A stretch of DNA of 64,000 bases, from NCBI RefSeq assembly GCF_049347105.1, contig NZ_CP186334.1, forward strand, positions 868,001 through 932,000. Reading direction: 5' to 3'. The DNA comes from Gaoshiqia hydrogeniformans (GTDB lineage: Bacteria > Bacteroidota > Bacteroidia > Bacteroidales > Prolixibacteraceae). The notes beneath the pieces were generated by a model, which had not been told where the DNA came from, made no database searches, and saw only the letters and a program-made list of their open reading frames with translations. Shown here piece after piece: positions 27,472 to 35,863 of this stretch (its first letter is position 1; each line of letters starts with the position of its first letter). Both the position numbers and the translations under genes were made by a program.

Positions 27472-28413
27472 TTAATCATTGAATTTTAATATCTGCTCGT
27501 CCAGGGTTGACCCGGACAGCGGCACATAACCCGCTTCGGAAACAAAGGCCTGCCCTTTGGTTTCCACCCATTTCAGAAAGTCGATCGTGGCCTGTTTCTG
27601 CGGTTTTCCCTTCGAAACCAGGTAAAGTTCCCGGGCCGGAGGCGAAGGGTATTTTCCTTCGGCAATAGCAGCCAGTACCTGGTCAAACCGGTCATAAAAT
27701 GCCTCATCTGCATCGATGAAGCCGTTTTCATTGACATCAATCGGGATGACCTCAATGCCTTGATTTTTCACCCCCTTTTTTACATCATACAAGTAAATCG
27801 TGTTATTAAAGCCTACGCCCTTTACATCTTTGACTACGGCATCAGCCAAACCGGGGTCGCCAAAAATGCCAATTCCCTGAAGGTTTTCCTGGTTAGCGCC
27901 CAGGTAATTGGCCCAGGTCTCGGCGGCGCCGCAGGCATCCGAACGGGTAAACACATTAATGACCAGATCGGTTTCAATACCGGGCAACTGGTCCCAGTTG
28001 GTAACTTCACCGGTAATGAAAATTTTACGGAACTCATCGCGGGTAAGCCCGCGTTTTTGAATAGCCTCCAGTACGGGGCTGTTCGCGTTAATGGTAGGGA
28101 TCACCGCGTCTTTAGTCACGGCAACCCACCAAACACCTTTATTTATTTCTTCCTGTGAAATTTCACGGGAGAACATCCCCAGGTCAACCGTGCCCGAAAG
28201 CGCATCTGCCATTCCTTTGCCTGCCCCGCCTGCTGAAACATTAAAGCGGACCGCCGGGTTCTCCTTTTGGTATTCTTCAGTCCATTTAATCACCAGCGGG
28301 TACAATGCAAACGCCCCGGAAAGACTGATGGTTTGTTCTTTCTTCTTTCCTGATGAGCAGGCAGAAAAGATGATAACAACTGCCAAAAACAAGGCTAAAT
28401 TTTTAATTTTCAT
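27472..28413 (-). CDS. pstS: Phosphate-binding lipoprotein PstS
   Basis: A 313-residue periplasmic-face binding protein. It starts with a lipoprotein signal, MKIKNLALFLAVVIIFSAC. The phosphate-binding fold shows SGAFALYPLVIKWTEEYQ, FNVSAGGAGKGMADALSG, TVDLGMFSREIS, RSDACGAAETWANYLG and a conserved C-terminal FLKWVETKGQ. It should deliver phosphate to PstCA. It lies 16 bases after the porin gene. Confidence 0.9.
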   Translation of the reverse strand: MKIKNLALFLAVVIIFSACSSGKKKEQTISLSGAFALYPLVIKWTEEYQKENPAVRFNVSAGGAGKGMADALSGTVDLGMFSREISQEEINKGVWWVAVTKDAVIPTINANSPVLEAIQKRGLTRDEFRKIFITGEVTNWDQLPGIETDLVINVFTRSDACGAAETWANYLGANQENLQGIGIFGDPGLADAVVKDVKGVGFNNTIYLYDVKKGVKNQGIEVIPIDVNENGFIDADEAFYDRFDQVLAAIAEGKYPSPPARELYLVSKGKPQKQATIDFLKWVETKGQAFVSEAGYVPLSGSTLDEQILKFND

Positions 28414-28429
28414 ATCTCTGATTTTTATT

Positions 28430-29746
28430 TTAGTTTTTGAAAAGTGAAGGGGTAACCGTCAGTTGCAGGTAAAGGAACTGCGAGAATTTATCATCGGTAA
28501 TCCCCTGGACTGTTTTTAGCGAACTGGTTGGCAAGTAGAAAAAATAGCCGCTCTCCAGTTCGCCCCAACCGGCAAACTGGTGTTTCAGCGCCAGATCGTT
28601 TTCGTAGCCCAGGTTTTTGCGATCAGGGCTTGTCGGGTTGGTTTGTGCCAGGCAGAAATAATGCCCGGTGTTTTTCAAACTGGTCTTTTTCGATAATTTA
28701 TAGTCCAGAAATAAATAATAGTCGGCCAGGCCTCCTTGTTTGGTATGCGAATCGAAGCTGCGGAAATAGTCCATTCCTCCGAAAAACCGGTGGCGCGCCC
28801 CATACAGGATGTTAAACAAATGATCGGTGTCTTGATCTGTTCCTGTTTTACTGTTACCCGAAAGGTAACTTAGGCCAATACCAGGCGTTAATTTGCCCAG
28901 TTTATATTTGGCTTCGGCATCAACCAACACGGCGCTCACCTTCTTTCCGACCTGACTTTTCCCAAATTGATAGTACACATTTCCCCACAAGCTCAGGTCA
29001 CCGCTTTTATAAGTGGAATACAATCCTGTTGTCTGGCGGAAATAAAGCTTGTTCACCGTTTCCGACCTGGTCATTCCCGAAGCCACGTGTGACAATGACA
29101 GGTTCCAGTTTTCAGACAAGCTGTGTTTAGCCCACACGTAGCTAAGCGCCTTGATTCGCGCAGGGTCATAATAATTATCGGACGAATTTTCGCCCGTAGA
29201 ATTCCAACTGGCTCCAAGGTGGACATCCCAACTCTGCGGATGCCATTTATAAACAAGGGCATCATAAGCAATCCCGTTTTGGTTCCAGTTTCTCGCGCCA
29301 AGAATACGCTGATTGTCGTAAACCAGTTGCTGCCGGCCAACCGAAAGCCAACCCGCACCGCCGGTTTTAATCTCCACAAACGCTTCAAACAGGTCGAGCG
29401 ATGCCTCATCGCCAAACACCCCGGTAGAGCTGGCCAGTTGTTCATCTCCCCATACCCGGACATCCTGAGGTGAAAATTTCACTTTCAGCTCCTCTGATTC
29501 ATAAGTGAACAACAGACGTGTTCGTTGCGAAATGAAAGCGGCCGGCGTACTCCCGTCGGCTGCCAGCTTTTGATAACCATCACGCAATTCAAAACGGTTG
29601 CGGTATTGAGCATCAATTTTAAACTGGGCAAAAAGCGAAGAGAAAGTCACTAAAAAGAACAGGAGCAGGATGCCTGTTTTAACATACATGCGTTGATGGA
29701 GAGAAGAGAGTTTGTTAATTGGTTGTTTTGTTTTCTTTGTTGCCAT
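28430..29746 (-). CDS. Outer-membrane beta-barrel porin (alginate-export-like), linked to pst
   Basis: A 438-residue protein. A hydrophobic signal, GILLLFFLVTFSSLFAQ, precedes a beta-barrel of alternating strands. The N-terminal FKIDAQYRNRFELRDGYQ, ISQRTRLLFTYESEELKVKF and RQQLVYDNQRILGARNWNQNG are characteristic of alginate-export (AlgE-like) domain porins. An internal ATG at 29689 lies just before the signal and is an alternative start. As the first gene before pstS it may provide an outer-membrane path for phosphate, as OprP does in pseudomonads; this role is inferred from position. Confidence 0.75.
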   Translation of the reverse strand: MATKKTKQPINKLSSLHQRMYVKTGILLLFFLVTFSSLFAQFKIDAQYRNRFELRDGYQKLAADGSTPAAFISQRTRLLFTYESEELKVKFSPQDVRVWGDEQLASSTGVFGDEASLDLFEAFVEIKTGGAGWLSVGRQQLVYDNQRILGARNWNQNGIAYDALVYKWHPQSWDVHLGASWNSTGENSSDNYYDPARIKALSYVWAKHSLSENWNLSLSHVASGMTRSETVNKLYFRQTTGLYSTYKSGDLSLWGNVYYQFGKSQVGKKVSAVLVDAEAKYKLGKLTPGIGLSYLSGNSKTGTDQDTDHLFNILYGARHRFFGGMDYFRSFDSHTKQGGLADYYLFLDYKLSKKTSLKNTGHYFCLAQTNPTSPDRKNLGYENDLALKHQFAGWGELESGYFFYLPTSSLKTVQGITDDKFSQFLYLQLTVTPSLFKN

Positions 29747-29771
29747 GGTAAATTCATTGTTTGTTCCATGA

Positions 29772-29779
29772 CAAAACTA
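29772..29779 (-). promoter_or_regulatory. Bacteroidetes-type -7 box (TAGTTTTG) for the porin-pst operon
   Basis: Read leftward, TAGTTTTG fits TAnnTTTG and lies 25 bases before the ATG at 29746, supporting that start. A TTG lies only 14 bases further upstream, closer than the usual -33 spacing. Confidence 0.45.
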
Positions 29780-29861
29780 TTTGATCATTGCAATAGCAGA
29801 AACAGCCTTAAAACCTAAAATTTGTCTACGTCATTAAGCGTATGCCGATCAGCAAAAGTTA

Positions 29862-30506
29862 TTATTTTATCTGAATATACCCGTTTTTAATCGCGTAAAG
29901 GACCAGCGATACGGTGTTCTTCGATTTTGTTTTGTCGAGCAGGTTTTGCCTGTGCTTATCTACTGTTCGTTTGCTGATTTGCAGTTTATCGGCAATCTCG
30001 CTGTTCGACAAGCCGTGACATATTTCGACCAGCACCTCGGCCTCGCGGTCAGTGATTTCCTGGAGTTTCTGTTCTTCGGGGTCCCGGCCTATTCGTTTGA
30101 CCAGCAGCTGAATGATCTCGTACGAGAAATAATTCTTTCCCTGCGCTACTTCTTCAATGGCTTTCCGTACCACGGAAAAACTGGAATTCTTCAGCAAAAA
30201 CCCCTGTACTCCCGCCTCAATCATGCTGGTGTAATAATTCTCGTCCGAATACATCGACAGGGCAATCATCTTCAGATCAGGGCAAATTTCCCTGGCCTGT
30301 TTCGCCGCTTCAACCCCGTTCATCACGGGCATCTCGATATCGAGCAACGCCAGATCAGCAGGATTTACTTTCAGCTTCTCAATAAAGTCCTTCCCGTTTT
30401 CAGCCTCGTAAATCTGATCAACAAAATCTGAGTTGGAAAGCAAAAAGCTCAGCCCCTCCCGAAAAAGGGAATGGTCGTCGACCAGATAGATGTTCAGTTT
30501 CTTCAT
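29862..30506 (-). CDS. NarL/LuxR-family response regulator
   Basis: A 214-residue response regulator. Receiver domain: IYLVDDHSLFREGL, phospho-acceptor Asp in LALLDIEMPVMNG, IALSMYSD and the conserved Lys in GFLLKNSS. Helix-turn-helix: ITDREAEVLVEICHGLSNSE, IADKLQISKRTVDKHRQNL. It starts 38 bases after the stop of the upstream histidine kinase, so they form a two-component pair. The target may be the porin-pst operon directly downstream, but nothing in the sequence proves that. Confidence 0.9.
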   Translation of the reverse strand: MKKLNIYLVDDHSLFREGLSFLLSNSDFVDQIYEAENGKDFIEKLKVNPADLALLDIEMPVMNGVEAAKQAREICPDLKMIALSMYSDENYYTSMIEAGVQGFLLKNSSFSVVRKAIEEVAQGKNYFSYEIIQLLVKRIGRDPEEQKLQEITDREAEVLVEICHGLSNSEIADKLQISKRTVDKHRQNLLDKTKSKNTVSLVLYAIKNGYIQIK

Positions 30507-30544
30507 CGTTTGTTTTTTTATGATTGGGATACGGAGCGATGCCC

Positions 30545-31504
30545 TTAATTTTTGAGCAGGGGAATCAGGATATCGATTGAAAAGCCTTTTCCCGGTCCGG
30601 TGTCTAACTGATAGCGCCCTTTCAGCGACTTAGTGCGCGAAAAGATATTTTCGAGCCCCATGCCGGCTTGCCCGGTTCCTTCGATGTATTTCCCTGCATC
30701 GAAGCCGCAGCCGTCGTCGGCATACAAGAGGCGGATCTGCTGCTCGTCGTCGCCGATGTAAATCCGGATCTGCCGGGACGAAGCATGTTTCACGCTGTTG
30801 TTGCACAATTCGGAAATAATCCGGTAAAGGCTGATTTCCAACTCGTACGTATACCGGGATTCGCTTAATTCGGATTGCAGGTCGAATTCAATGCCGGTCC
30901 CCTCCAGCAAGTGGTCGGCGAAGGTTTCCACCGCTTTGATCAGACCGTAATTGGTGAGCAGGTGCGGGCTCAGGTTATCCGAGATTTCTTTTAACGAGAT
31001 AATCGCCTCGTCGGTGACCAGGCACGAACGCTGCACAATGGCTTTGTTGGGTTGGTCGAGCTTATCGGGGTCAACAGCGCTCAGGTTCATTTTAATCGAC
31101 GACAGTACCGGGCCCAGCCCGTCGTGCAGGTCGCGGGCAAAACTACGCCGCGCTTTTTCCTCGGCCTGAATGACCGCCGACAGTACCCGCGACTCGTTTT
31201 CCGCTTTCAGTTGGTCGATCCGGTCCTGCAGGTTAAATATTTTCCGGATAAAAATCACCCCCACGAACATCAACAGGGAAATCACCACCCCGATCCATAC
31301 ATTAAATTCTTCTTTGGGAAATAACCTGGCCGCCAGAAAGAGCGCCGAGAAATCGGTAAAGCGGCGGACGGCCATCAGCACCAGGCTGGCCGAAATCAGG
31401 ATCCAGGAAATGTTGTAGCGGGTACGGCGGATCAGGCTAACCGCGATGATGGTTGCCCCCAACTGGAACAACATGGACATCAACAAGGCAACTTTCAGAA
31501 TCAT
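30545..31504 (-). CDS. HisKA_3-type sensor histidine kinase
   Basis: A 319-residue kinase. Four hydrophobic segments within the first ~95 residues form a membrane sensor without an extracytoplasmic domain. A coiled linker leads to the HisKA_3 phospho-acceptor motif, ARDLHDGLGPVLSSIKMNL, with the histidine in LHDG. The ATPase domain has the N box ELCNNSVKHA, G1 box YADDGCGFD and G2 region GQAGMGLENI. It should phosphorylate the response regulator encoded next. The stimulus is unknown. Confidence 0.9.
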   Translation of the reverse strand: MILKVALLMSMLFQLGATIIAVSLIRRTRYNISWILISASLVLMAVRRFTDFSALFLAARLFPKEEFNVWIGVVISLLMFVGVIFIRKIFNLQDRIDQLKAENESRVLSAVIQAEEKARRSFARDLHDGLGPVLSSIKMNLSAVDPDKLDQPNKAIVQRSCLVTDEAIISLKEISDNLSPHLLTNYGLIKAVETFADHLLEGTGIEFDLQSELSESRYTYELEISLYRIISELCNNSVKHASSRQIRIYIGDDEQQIRLLYADDGCGFDAGKYIEGTGQAGMGLENIFSRTKSLKGRYQLDTGPGKGFSIDILIPLLKN

Positions 31505-31533
31505 AACGGCGGGTTGGTTAATATATCGTAAAG

Positions 31534-31979
31534 CTATGGAAAAACAAGCAAATTTAAAGAAGTTAAAAGAACAGCCGATACGAACCAGAACTTTTGTTTT
31601 TCGGGTTTATTAAATTGGTCATCGTCCCATTTGCCGGGATTTTGGGTAATGTAGGCATCAATCCGTTCGTACGATTCGGACGACCGGATTATGTAGCCGT
31701 GAAACAACCGTTGCCATTCGAACACGGCATTTCCGGCCAAATGGATTTGTTTGGACGATTTGGTTTTAAATGTCCCATCAATTCGGATATCGATTTTATT
31801 TTCGGTAACTATTTTATTTGTTGCTGCACGATAACGCCGTACGGGTTTCGTTCCATCACACGATCGTTTATTTGTCCCAACCAATGGATGCGGTTTTTGC
31901 AGCAAACGGTCAGAAAATAAATCCCGGCCGACGAATAATTGAATCCCTGTTCCCGGTTAGGTTTGCGTCCCATTATCAT
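31534..31979 (-). pseudogene. Decayed REP-associated tyrosine transposase (Y1/IS200-like)
   Basis: Read leftward from the ATG at 31979, the first ~55 codons give MIMGRKPNREQGFNYSSAG, YFLTVCCKNRIHW and MERNPYGVIVQQ, the usual N terminus of RAYT/TnpA-REP proteins, then a stop (about 31809). In another frame the C-terminal part follows: FKTKSSKQIHLAGNAVFEW, HGYIIRSSESYERIDAYI and NPGKWDDD. The middle, which should hold the HUH motif (HVH), is missing. So the gene has an internal deletion plus a frame change and cannot be active. The family mobilises or maintains REP palindromes; REP-like palindromes lie about 6 kb to the right. Confidence 0.75.
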
Positions 31980-32348
31980 TTCTTCTTTATAAAAATATTG
32001 ATGTTCACGGTATCATAGTACGAATTGGCGCTAAACGGAGATTCACAAAATGATTTGCCAATTATATCTAACAATACTCCAATACTTACTGGAACTATCT
32101 CACAGTAAGCTATTTTTGAATAATTTATTTCAGCTCCTTAAAGATAACGGCTCGCTTTTAAATTATCCATATTTTACCTGGAGCTTTGAATTAGCACCGA
32201 CGGAGAAACTCAAGGAAACCACATATATTATTATTAGAACGATTATAAATAATCTATTGTCCAATAACATTCTTTATTTTATTGTTGCTTTTAGTTAATT
32301 TTATGAGTCAAAATTTATACAAATCCAACATTCACAAACTAACGTCCT
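31980..32348. other. AT-rich intergenic stretch before the broken channel gene
   Basis: About 370 bases, visibly more AT-rich than the left part of the window. An 82-codon frame at 32050-32298 has no recognisable motif and biased low-complexity composition, so I do not call it. This stretch should hold the original promoter of the channel gene. No RNA gene or repeat seen. Confidence 0.4.
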
Positions 32349-32504
32349 ATGAATAAGTTGAAAAGATTGCTATTAGACGACACTTTTATTCTATGGATTA
32401 TTATTGCAAACTCAATCGTCATCTTTATTCAAGGCTTTGAATTACCATCCAGAATTAATTTAATACTATCTAACACAGACAACATTATAACATTAATCAT
32501 TACC
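32349..32504 (+). pseudogene. Voltage-gated-type ion channel, 5' fragment (codons 1-52)
   Basis: The fragment encodes MNKLKRLLLDDTFILW, IIIANSIVIFIQGFE and LSNTDNIITLIIT. This is the S1 helix and the first half of S2 of a bacterial one-domain Ion_trans channel (NaChBac-like). It stops being channel-like exactly where the IS4-family inverted repeat begins at 32505. The rest of the gene resumes at about 35190, in a segment starting with the second half of S2. The original gene therefore ran across both IS elements. Confidence 0.8.
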
Positions 32505-33804
32505 GTCCCATTAAAAACTAAAAAAGTTCTTTGATGTATTTGAAATTTAGTTAGTTGTATCCATTTTTCGAGCGAACGGACTTGAATTTTTAGTTTTGCA
32601 TCAGATTATTCTGATTGCATATGTATCAAGACAAATACGTTTTCGCTCAACTGGTCTCGTTTCTGAATCGAAGCAAATTCAATCGTATTGTTGCCAAATA
32701 CAATGGCGACAAATACGTGAAGCATTTCACTTGTTGGAATCAATTGCTATCTCTGATGTTCGGGCAATTGTCAAATCGTGAAAGTCTTAGAGATTTGATC
32801 GTCGCACTTGATGCTCATCACTCCAAATCTTATCATTTGGGATTGGGCAAGAACATTTCAAAATCATCACTGGCCAGAGCCAATCAAGACAGGGACTATC
32901 ACATCTTTGAAGAGTATGCTTACTATCTGGTAAACGAAGCCAGGCAGAAACGCGTTGCTGACATCTTCAAGCTTGAAGGCAATGTCTATGCTTTTGATTC
33001 AACGACAATTGACTTATGCCTTTCGGTATTCTGGTGGGCGAAGTTCCGTAAGAAAAAAGGTGGAATCAAAGTACATGCATTATACGATGTGGAGACACAG
33101 ATACCTGCATTTTTCCATATCACTGAAGCATCTGTTCACGACTCTACTGCCATGAAAGAGATCCCTTATGAATCAGGCTCATATTACATATTTGACCGTG
33201 CATATAATCACTTCAAGATGTTGTATAAGATTCATCAAATAGGAGCTTTCTATGTTTTAAGAGCCAAAAAGAATCTACAATGCAAGATGATCAAATGGAA
33301 ACGAAGATTGCCCAAGAACGTGCTTTCAGATGTAACAATTGAATTGACTGGGTTTTATCCTAAGCAATACTATCCAGAGCATCTTAGATTGGTCAGATAT
33401 TGGGATGAAGAACAAAAGCGTGAGCTTGTATTCTTGACCAATGCAATGCACATTTCTGCATTGCAGGTTGCTGAACTTTACAAGAACCGCTGGCAAGTCG
33501 AGCTGTTCTTCAAATGGTTAAAGCAACATCTGAAAATCAAAAAGTTTTGGGGTACTACTGAAAATGCTGTTCGGATTCAAATCTACGCTGCCATGTGCAC
33601 TTACTGCTTGGTGGCAATCGTCCAAAAGGACATGCAACTTGATAGAAGCACATATGAGGTCTTGCAGATTGAGCATATCTTTAACAGATAAAACTAATCT
33701 TCGAGACCTATTTGATAGAACTAAATTTCAAAATGACAAAGAACGTTTTAGCCTTAATGAGCCAAATTTGTTTAATTATTAATACGTCCCGATTTTAATG
33801 GGAC
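32505..33804 (+). mobile_element. IS4-family insertion sequence, ~1.3 kb
   Basis: Terminal inverted repeats are GTCCCATTAAAAAC at the left end (from 32505) and its counterpart ATTTTAATGGGAC at the right end (to 33804), matching at 13 of 14 positions. It holds one transposase gene. The right end has a second GTCCC/GGGAC hairpin. The flanks (left CATTACC, right ACTAGTG) show no direct repeat, so a simple insertion with a duplicated target is not supported; later rearrangement by the neighbouring IS3 element is likely. It interrupts the ion-channel gene. Confidence 0.82.
32621..33691 (+). CDS. IS4-family transposase
   Basis: A 356-residue DDE transposase. The ATG at 32621 (MYQDKYVFAQLVSFL) is preferred over an in-frame TTG two codons earlier. 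An N-terminal DUF4372-like region includes FTCWNQLLSLMFGQL and NRESLRDL. Catalytic residues are in VYAFDSTTIDL (first Asp), YYIFDRAYNHF (second Asp) and YKNRWQVELFFKWLK, which fits the YREK signature Y-x2-R-x3-E-x6-K with the catalytic Glu. Full-length with intact motifs, so potentially active. Confidence 0.92.
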   Translation: MYQDKYVFAQLVSFLNRSKFNRIVAKYNGDKYVKHFTCWNQLLSLMFGQLSNRESLRDLIVALDAHHSKSYHLGLGKNISKSSLARANQDRDYHIFEEYAYYLVNEARQKRVADIFKLEGNVYAFDSTTIDLCLSVFWWAKFRKKKGGIKVHALYDVETQIPAFFHITEASVHDSTAMKEIPYESGSYYIFDRAYNHFKMLYKIHQIGAFYVLRAKKNLQCKMIKWKRRLPKNVLSDVTIELTGFYPKQYYPEHLRLVRYWDEEQKRELVFLTNAMHISALQVAELYKNRWQVELFFKWLKQHLKIKKFWGTTENAVRIQIYAAMCTYCLVAIVQKDMQLDRSTYEVLQIEHIFNR

Positions 33805-33884
33805 ACTAGTGAACATTAATATTTTATAATTACCCCCAAATTTAGGACAACAGAATTAATTTGAAATTATTAAAATTGTTGTCT

Positions 33885-34163
33885 ATGAAAAGCAGAAGGA
33901 AATTTACAGCAGAATTTAAAGCCAAGGTGGCCGTCGAAGCCGTGAAAGAAAGGGAAAGCATCGCGGAACTGGCCAAGCGTTATGATCTTCATCCCAACCA
34001 GATCACCAACTGGAAGCGGGAGTTTTTAAATAAATCCTCAGTTGTTTTTTCGGAAGGATCAACCAAGGGTGACAAATCGGAAGACAAGGAAAAGCAGAAG
34101 CTGTACGAGGTGATTGGCCAGCAAAAGGTAGAGATTGATTTTTTAAAGAAAGCCTTGTCATGA
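33885..34163 (+). CDS. IS3-family transposase OrfA
   Basis: A 92-residue DNA-binding protein starting MKSRRKFTAEFKAKVA. The helix-turn-helix is ESIAELAKRYDLHPNQITNW, followed by a C-terminal leucine-zipper-like helix (LYEVIGQQKVEIDFLKKAL) used for multimerisation. An in-frame start 8 codons upstream is less likely. The end overlaps orfB by 4 bases (ATGA), and a T-TTT-TTA heptamer at 34139-34145, in the zero frame, could give -1 frameshifting into orfB. Confidence 0.9.
   Translation: MKSRRKFTAEFKAKVAVEAVKERESIAELAKRYDLHPNQITNWKREFLNKSSVVFSEGSTKGDKSEDKEKQKLYEVIGQQKVEIDFLKKALS
34139..34145 (+). promoter_or_regulatory. Candidate -1 ribosomal frameshift site T_TTT_TTA
   Basis: The heptamer lies in orfA's zero frame as GA[T TTT TTA]. 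A -1 slip enters the orfB frame, which is open from here through the orfB ATG at 34160 (K-E-S-L-V-M), giving an OrfAB fusion as in other IS3 elements. No clear stimulatory structure was identified. Confidence 0.55.
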
Positions 34164-35008
34164 AAGCCAGTCCCGCAGAGCGGCGCAAGATTGTTGACAA
34201 GGCCCGCCACAAGCTCAGTATCAAGCGGCAGTGTGAACTGCTGGGCATTCATCGTTCCGGGTACTATTATAATTTACAGGAAAAGCAAGAAGATGCCTTC
34301 AACCTTGAATTGATGAAACTGATCGATCAGCATTACCTGAAACATCCCTATATGGGAGTTCCGTCGATGACCCAATGGTTGGTCCGGGATATGGGGTTTC
34401 AGGTCAATCATAAGCGGATAGCCAGGTTATACCGGTTGATGGATTTGTCGGCAATCGTTCCGGGCCCGCATACCTCAAAAGGATGTAAAGAGCATAAGAA
34501 GTATCCCTATTTGCTGCGCAGCCTTGTCATTGAGCGGCCCAACCAGGTTTGGGGGATCGATATCACGTATGTTCCGGTCAGGCATGGCTATTTGTACCTG
34601 GTGGCCATTATTGACCTTTTTAGCCGTTTTGTGGTTGGATGGTCCCTGTCCAACACGATGGAATCCGAATGGGTACTGGAGACGGTCAAAGAGGCTATCA
34701 GCCAACATGGCAAGCCCGAAATAATCAACTCAGACCAGGGCAGCCAGTTTACCAGCGAGTTGTACACCGGTTTTCTGACAGGTGAAAATATCACCATCAG
34801 CATGGATGGACGGGGCCGTGCCACGGACAATATCTTTATTGAAAGACTGTGGCGCAGCCTGAAATACGAAGATATTTATCTGAATGCCTATGAAACGGGG
34901 CCCGAACTCTATATGGGGCTGAAACGATACTTTCATTATTACAATCAACAAAGACGGCATAGTTCGTTGGCTTACCAGGTTCCAGCAGAGATTTTCCAGG
35001 CAGCCTGA
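34160..35008 (+). CDS. IS3-family transposase OrfB
   Basis: A 282-residue integrase-type catalytic protein (rve domain). An N-terminal HTH_21 region includes LLGIHRSGYYY and HPYMGVPSMTQWLVRDMGF. The DDE residues are in VWGIDITYVPV (Asp), EIINSDQGSQFTS (Asp) and DNIFIERLWRSLKYEDIYL (Glu), followed by YNQQRRHSSLAYQVPAE. It overlaps orfA by 4 bases, so it can be made by coupling or by the frameshift described at 34139. Confidence 0.94.
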   Translation: MKASPAERRKIVDKARHKLSIKRQCELLGIHRSGYYYNLQEKQEDAFNLELMKLIDQHYLKHPYMGVPSMTQWLVRDMGFQVNHKRIARLYRLMDLSAIVPGPHTSKGCKEHKKYPYLLRSLVIERPNQVWGIDITYVPVRHGYLYLVAIIDLFSRFVVGWSLSNTMESEWVLETVKEAISQHGKPEIINSDQGSQFTSELYTGFLTGENITISMDGRGRATDNIFIERLWRSLKYEDIYLNAYETGPELYMGLKRYFHYYNQQRRHSSLAYQVPAEIFQAA

Positions 35009-35189
35009 TGAGTTATAAACAAAAACCAGAGATGTTGACAAAAGAAAAAAGTAGCCAAAAAAGAAAAGGTGTTAATAACCAGAATAACTCTCCGCTTCTC
35101 TGCGAGTTATTTCCGGTTGTTAACACCATTGCATCATCATTATCATCAAACTTAGTTTTATATTTATCCTGTCCTAAGGATGGGGGGAA

Positions 35190-35863
35190 GCATATTTGTC
35201 ATGGAAATGATTACAAAAATTCATTTTCATGGGTTGGGTGGATATCTAAAATCAAGCTGGAACATATTTGATGGCATCCTCACTATACTGGCAATTCCAT
35301 CATTATTCTTTTGGTTGTATGGATCATCCGGAAATCAGCTCGACTATTTATTGATACTAAGGATAACCAGAATCTTCAAATTCTTCCGGTTTATCAGATT
35401 CTTTCCTAACATAGAGAATTTGATAGCGGGAATTCAAAGGGCAATGAAGGCTTCGATAATTGTACTTTTGGGATTCTTCGTATTCATCTTTATAATTTCC
35501 GTTTTATCTTGTTTCATTTTCAAAAACATCGCCCCAAATTATTTTAGCTCTCCGGTCACTTCATTTTATACCATATTCCGAATATTTACGATCGAAGGGT
35601 GGTACGAAATACCCGATTATATTGCGCAGAATACAACAAGTACCATTGCATTCTTTTCAAAAATATACTTCATAACCATTCTTATCGCCGGAGGAATCTT
35701 AGGACTATCTTTGGTGAACTCTATTTTCGTAGATGCGATGGTTAGCGATAACAATGACGAATTGGAACGAAAGATTAATTCATTGGAAGAGAAAATTGAT
35801 AAACTATTAGAGACTGTTTTGAAATCATTGTCAAAATTTGTTAAGCATCAATCTTATCATTGA
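35190..35863 (+). pseudogene. Voltage-gated-type ion channel, 3' fragment with read-through tail
   Basis: From IFVMEMITKIH (second half of S2) the frame shows S3 (SWNIFDGILTILAIPSLFF), an arginine-rich S4 (LRITRIFKFFRFIRFF), S5 (ASIIVLLGFFVFIFII), the pore with filter-like FTIEGWYEIPD, S6 (IYFITILIAGGILGLSL) and a C-terminal coiled coil (DELERKINSLEEKIDKLL). At 35810 it enters the IS5-family element and continues as a foreign tail to the stop at 35863. The original end is beyond the element: TTA AAT AAT AAA CTA AAA TAA, 36731-36751. An ATG inside the IS3 end (about 35180) could start a channel lacking S1 and half of S2, which is unlikely to work. Confidence 0.82.

Larger units (their letters stand above)
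33831..35189 (+). mobile_element. IS3-family insertion sequence, ~1.36 kb
   Basis: The left end CCCCCAAATTTAGGACA (from about 33833) pairs with the right end TGTCCTAAGGATGGGGG (to about 35187) at 14 of 17 positions. It contains overlapping orfA and orfB. Its left end is only 26 bases from the IS4-family right end; its right end abuts the second part of the ion-channel gene. I cannot identify a 3-4 bp target duplication, so the exact ends are uncertain by a few bases. Confidence 0.8.

Noticed and set aside
32050..32298. 82-codon open frame upstream of the channel fragment
   Set aside because: AT-rich, no motif, no promoter or partner; chance frames of this length are expected here.
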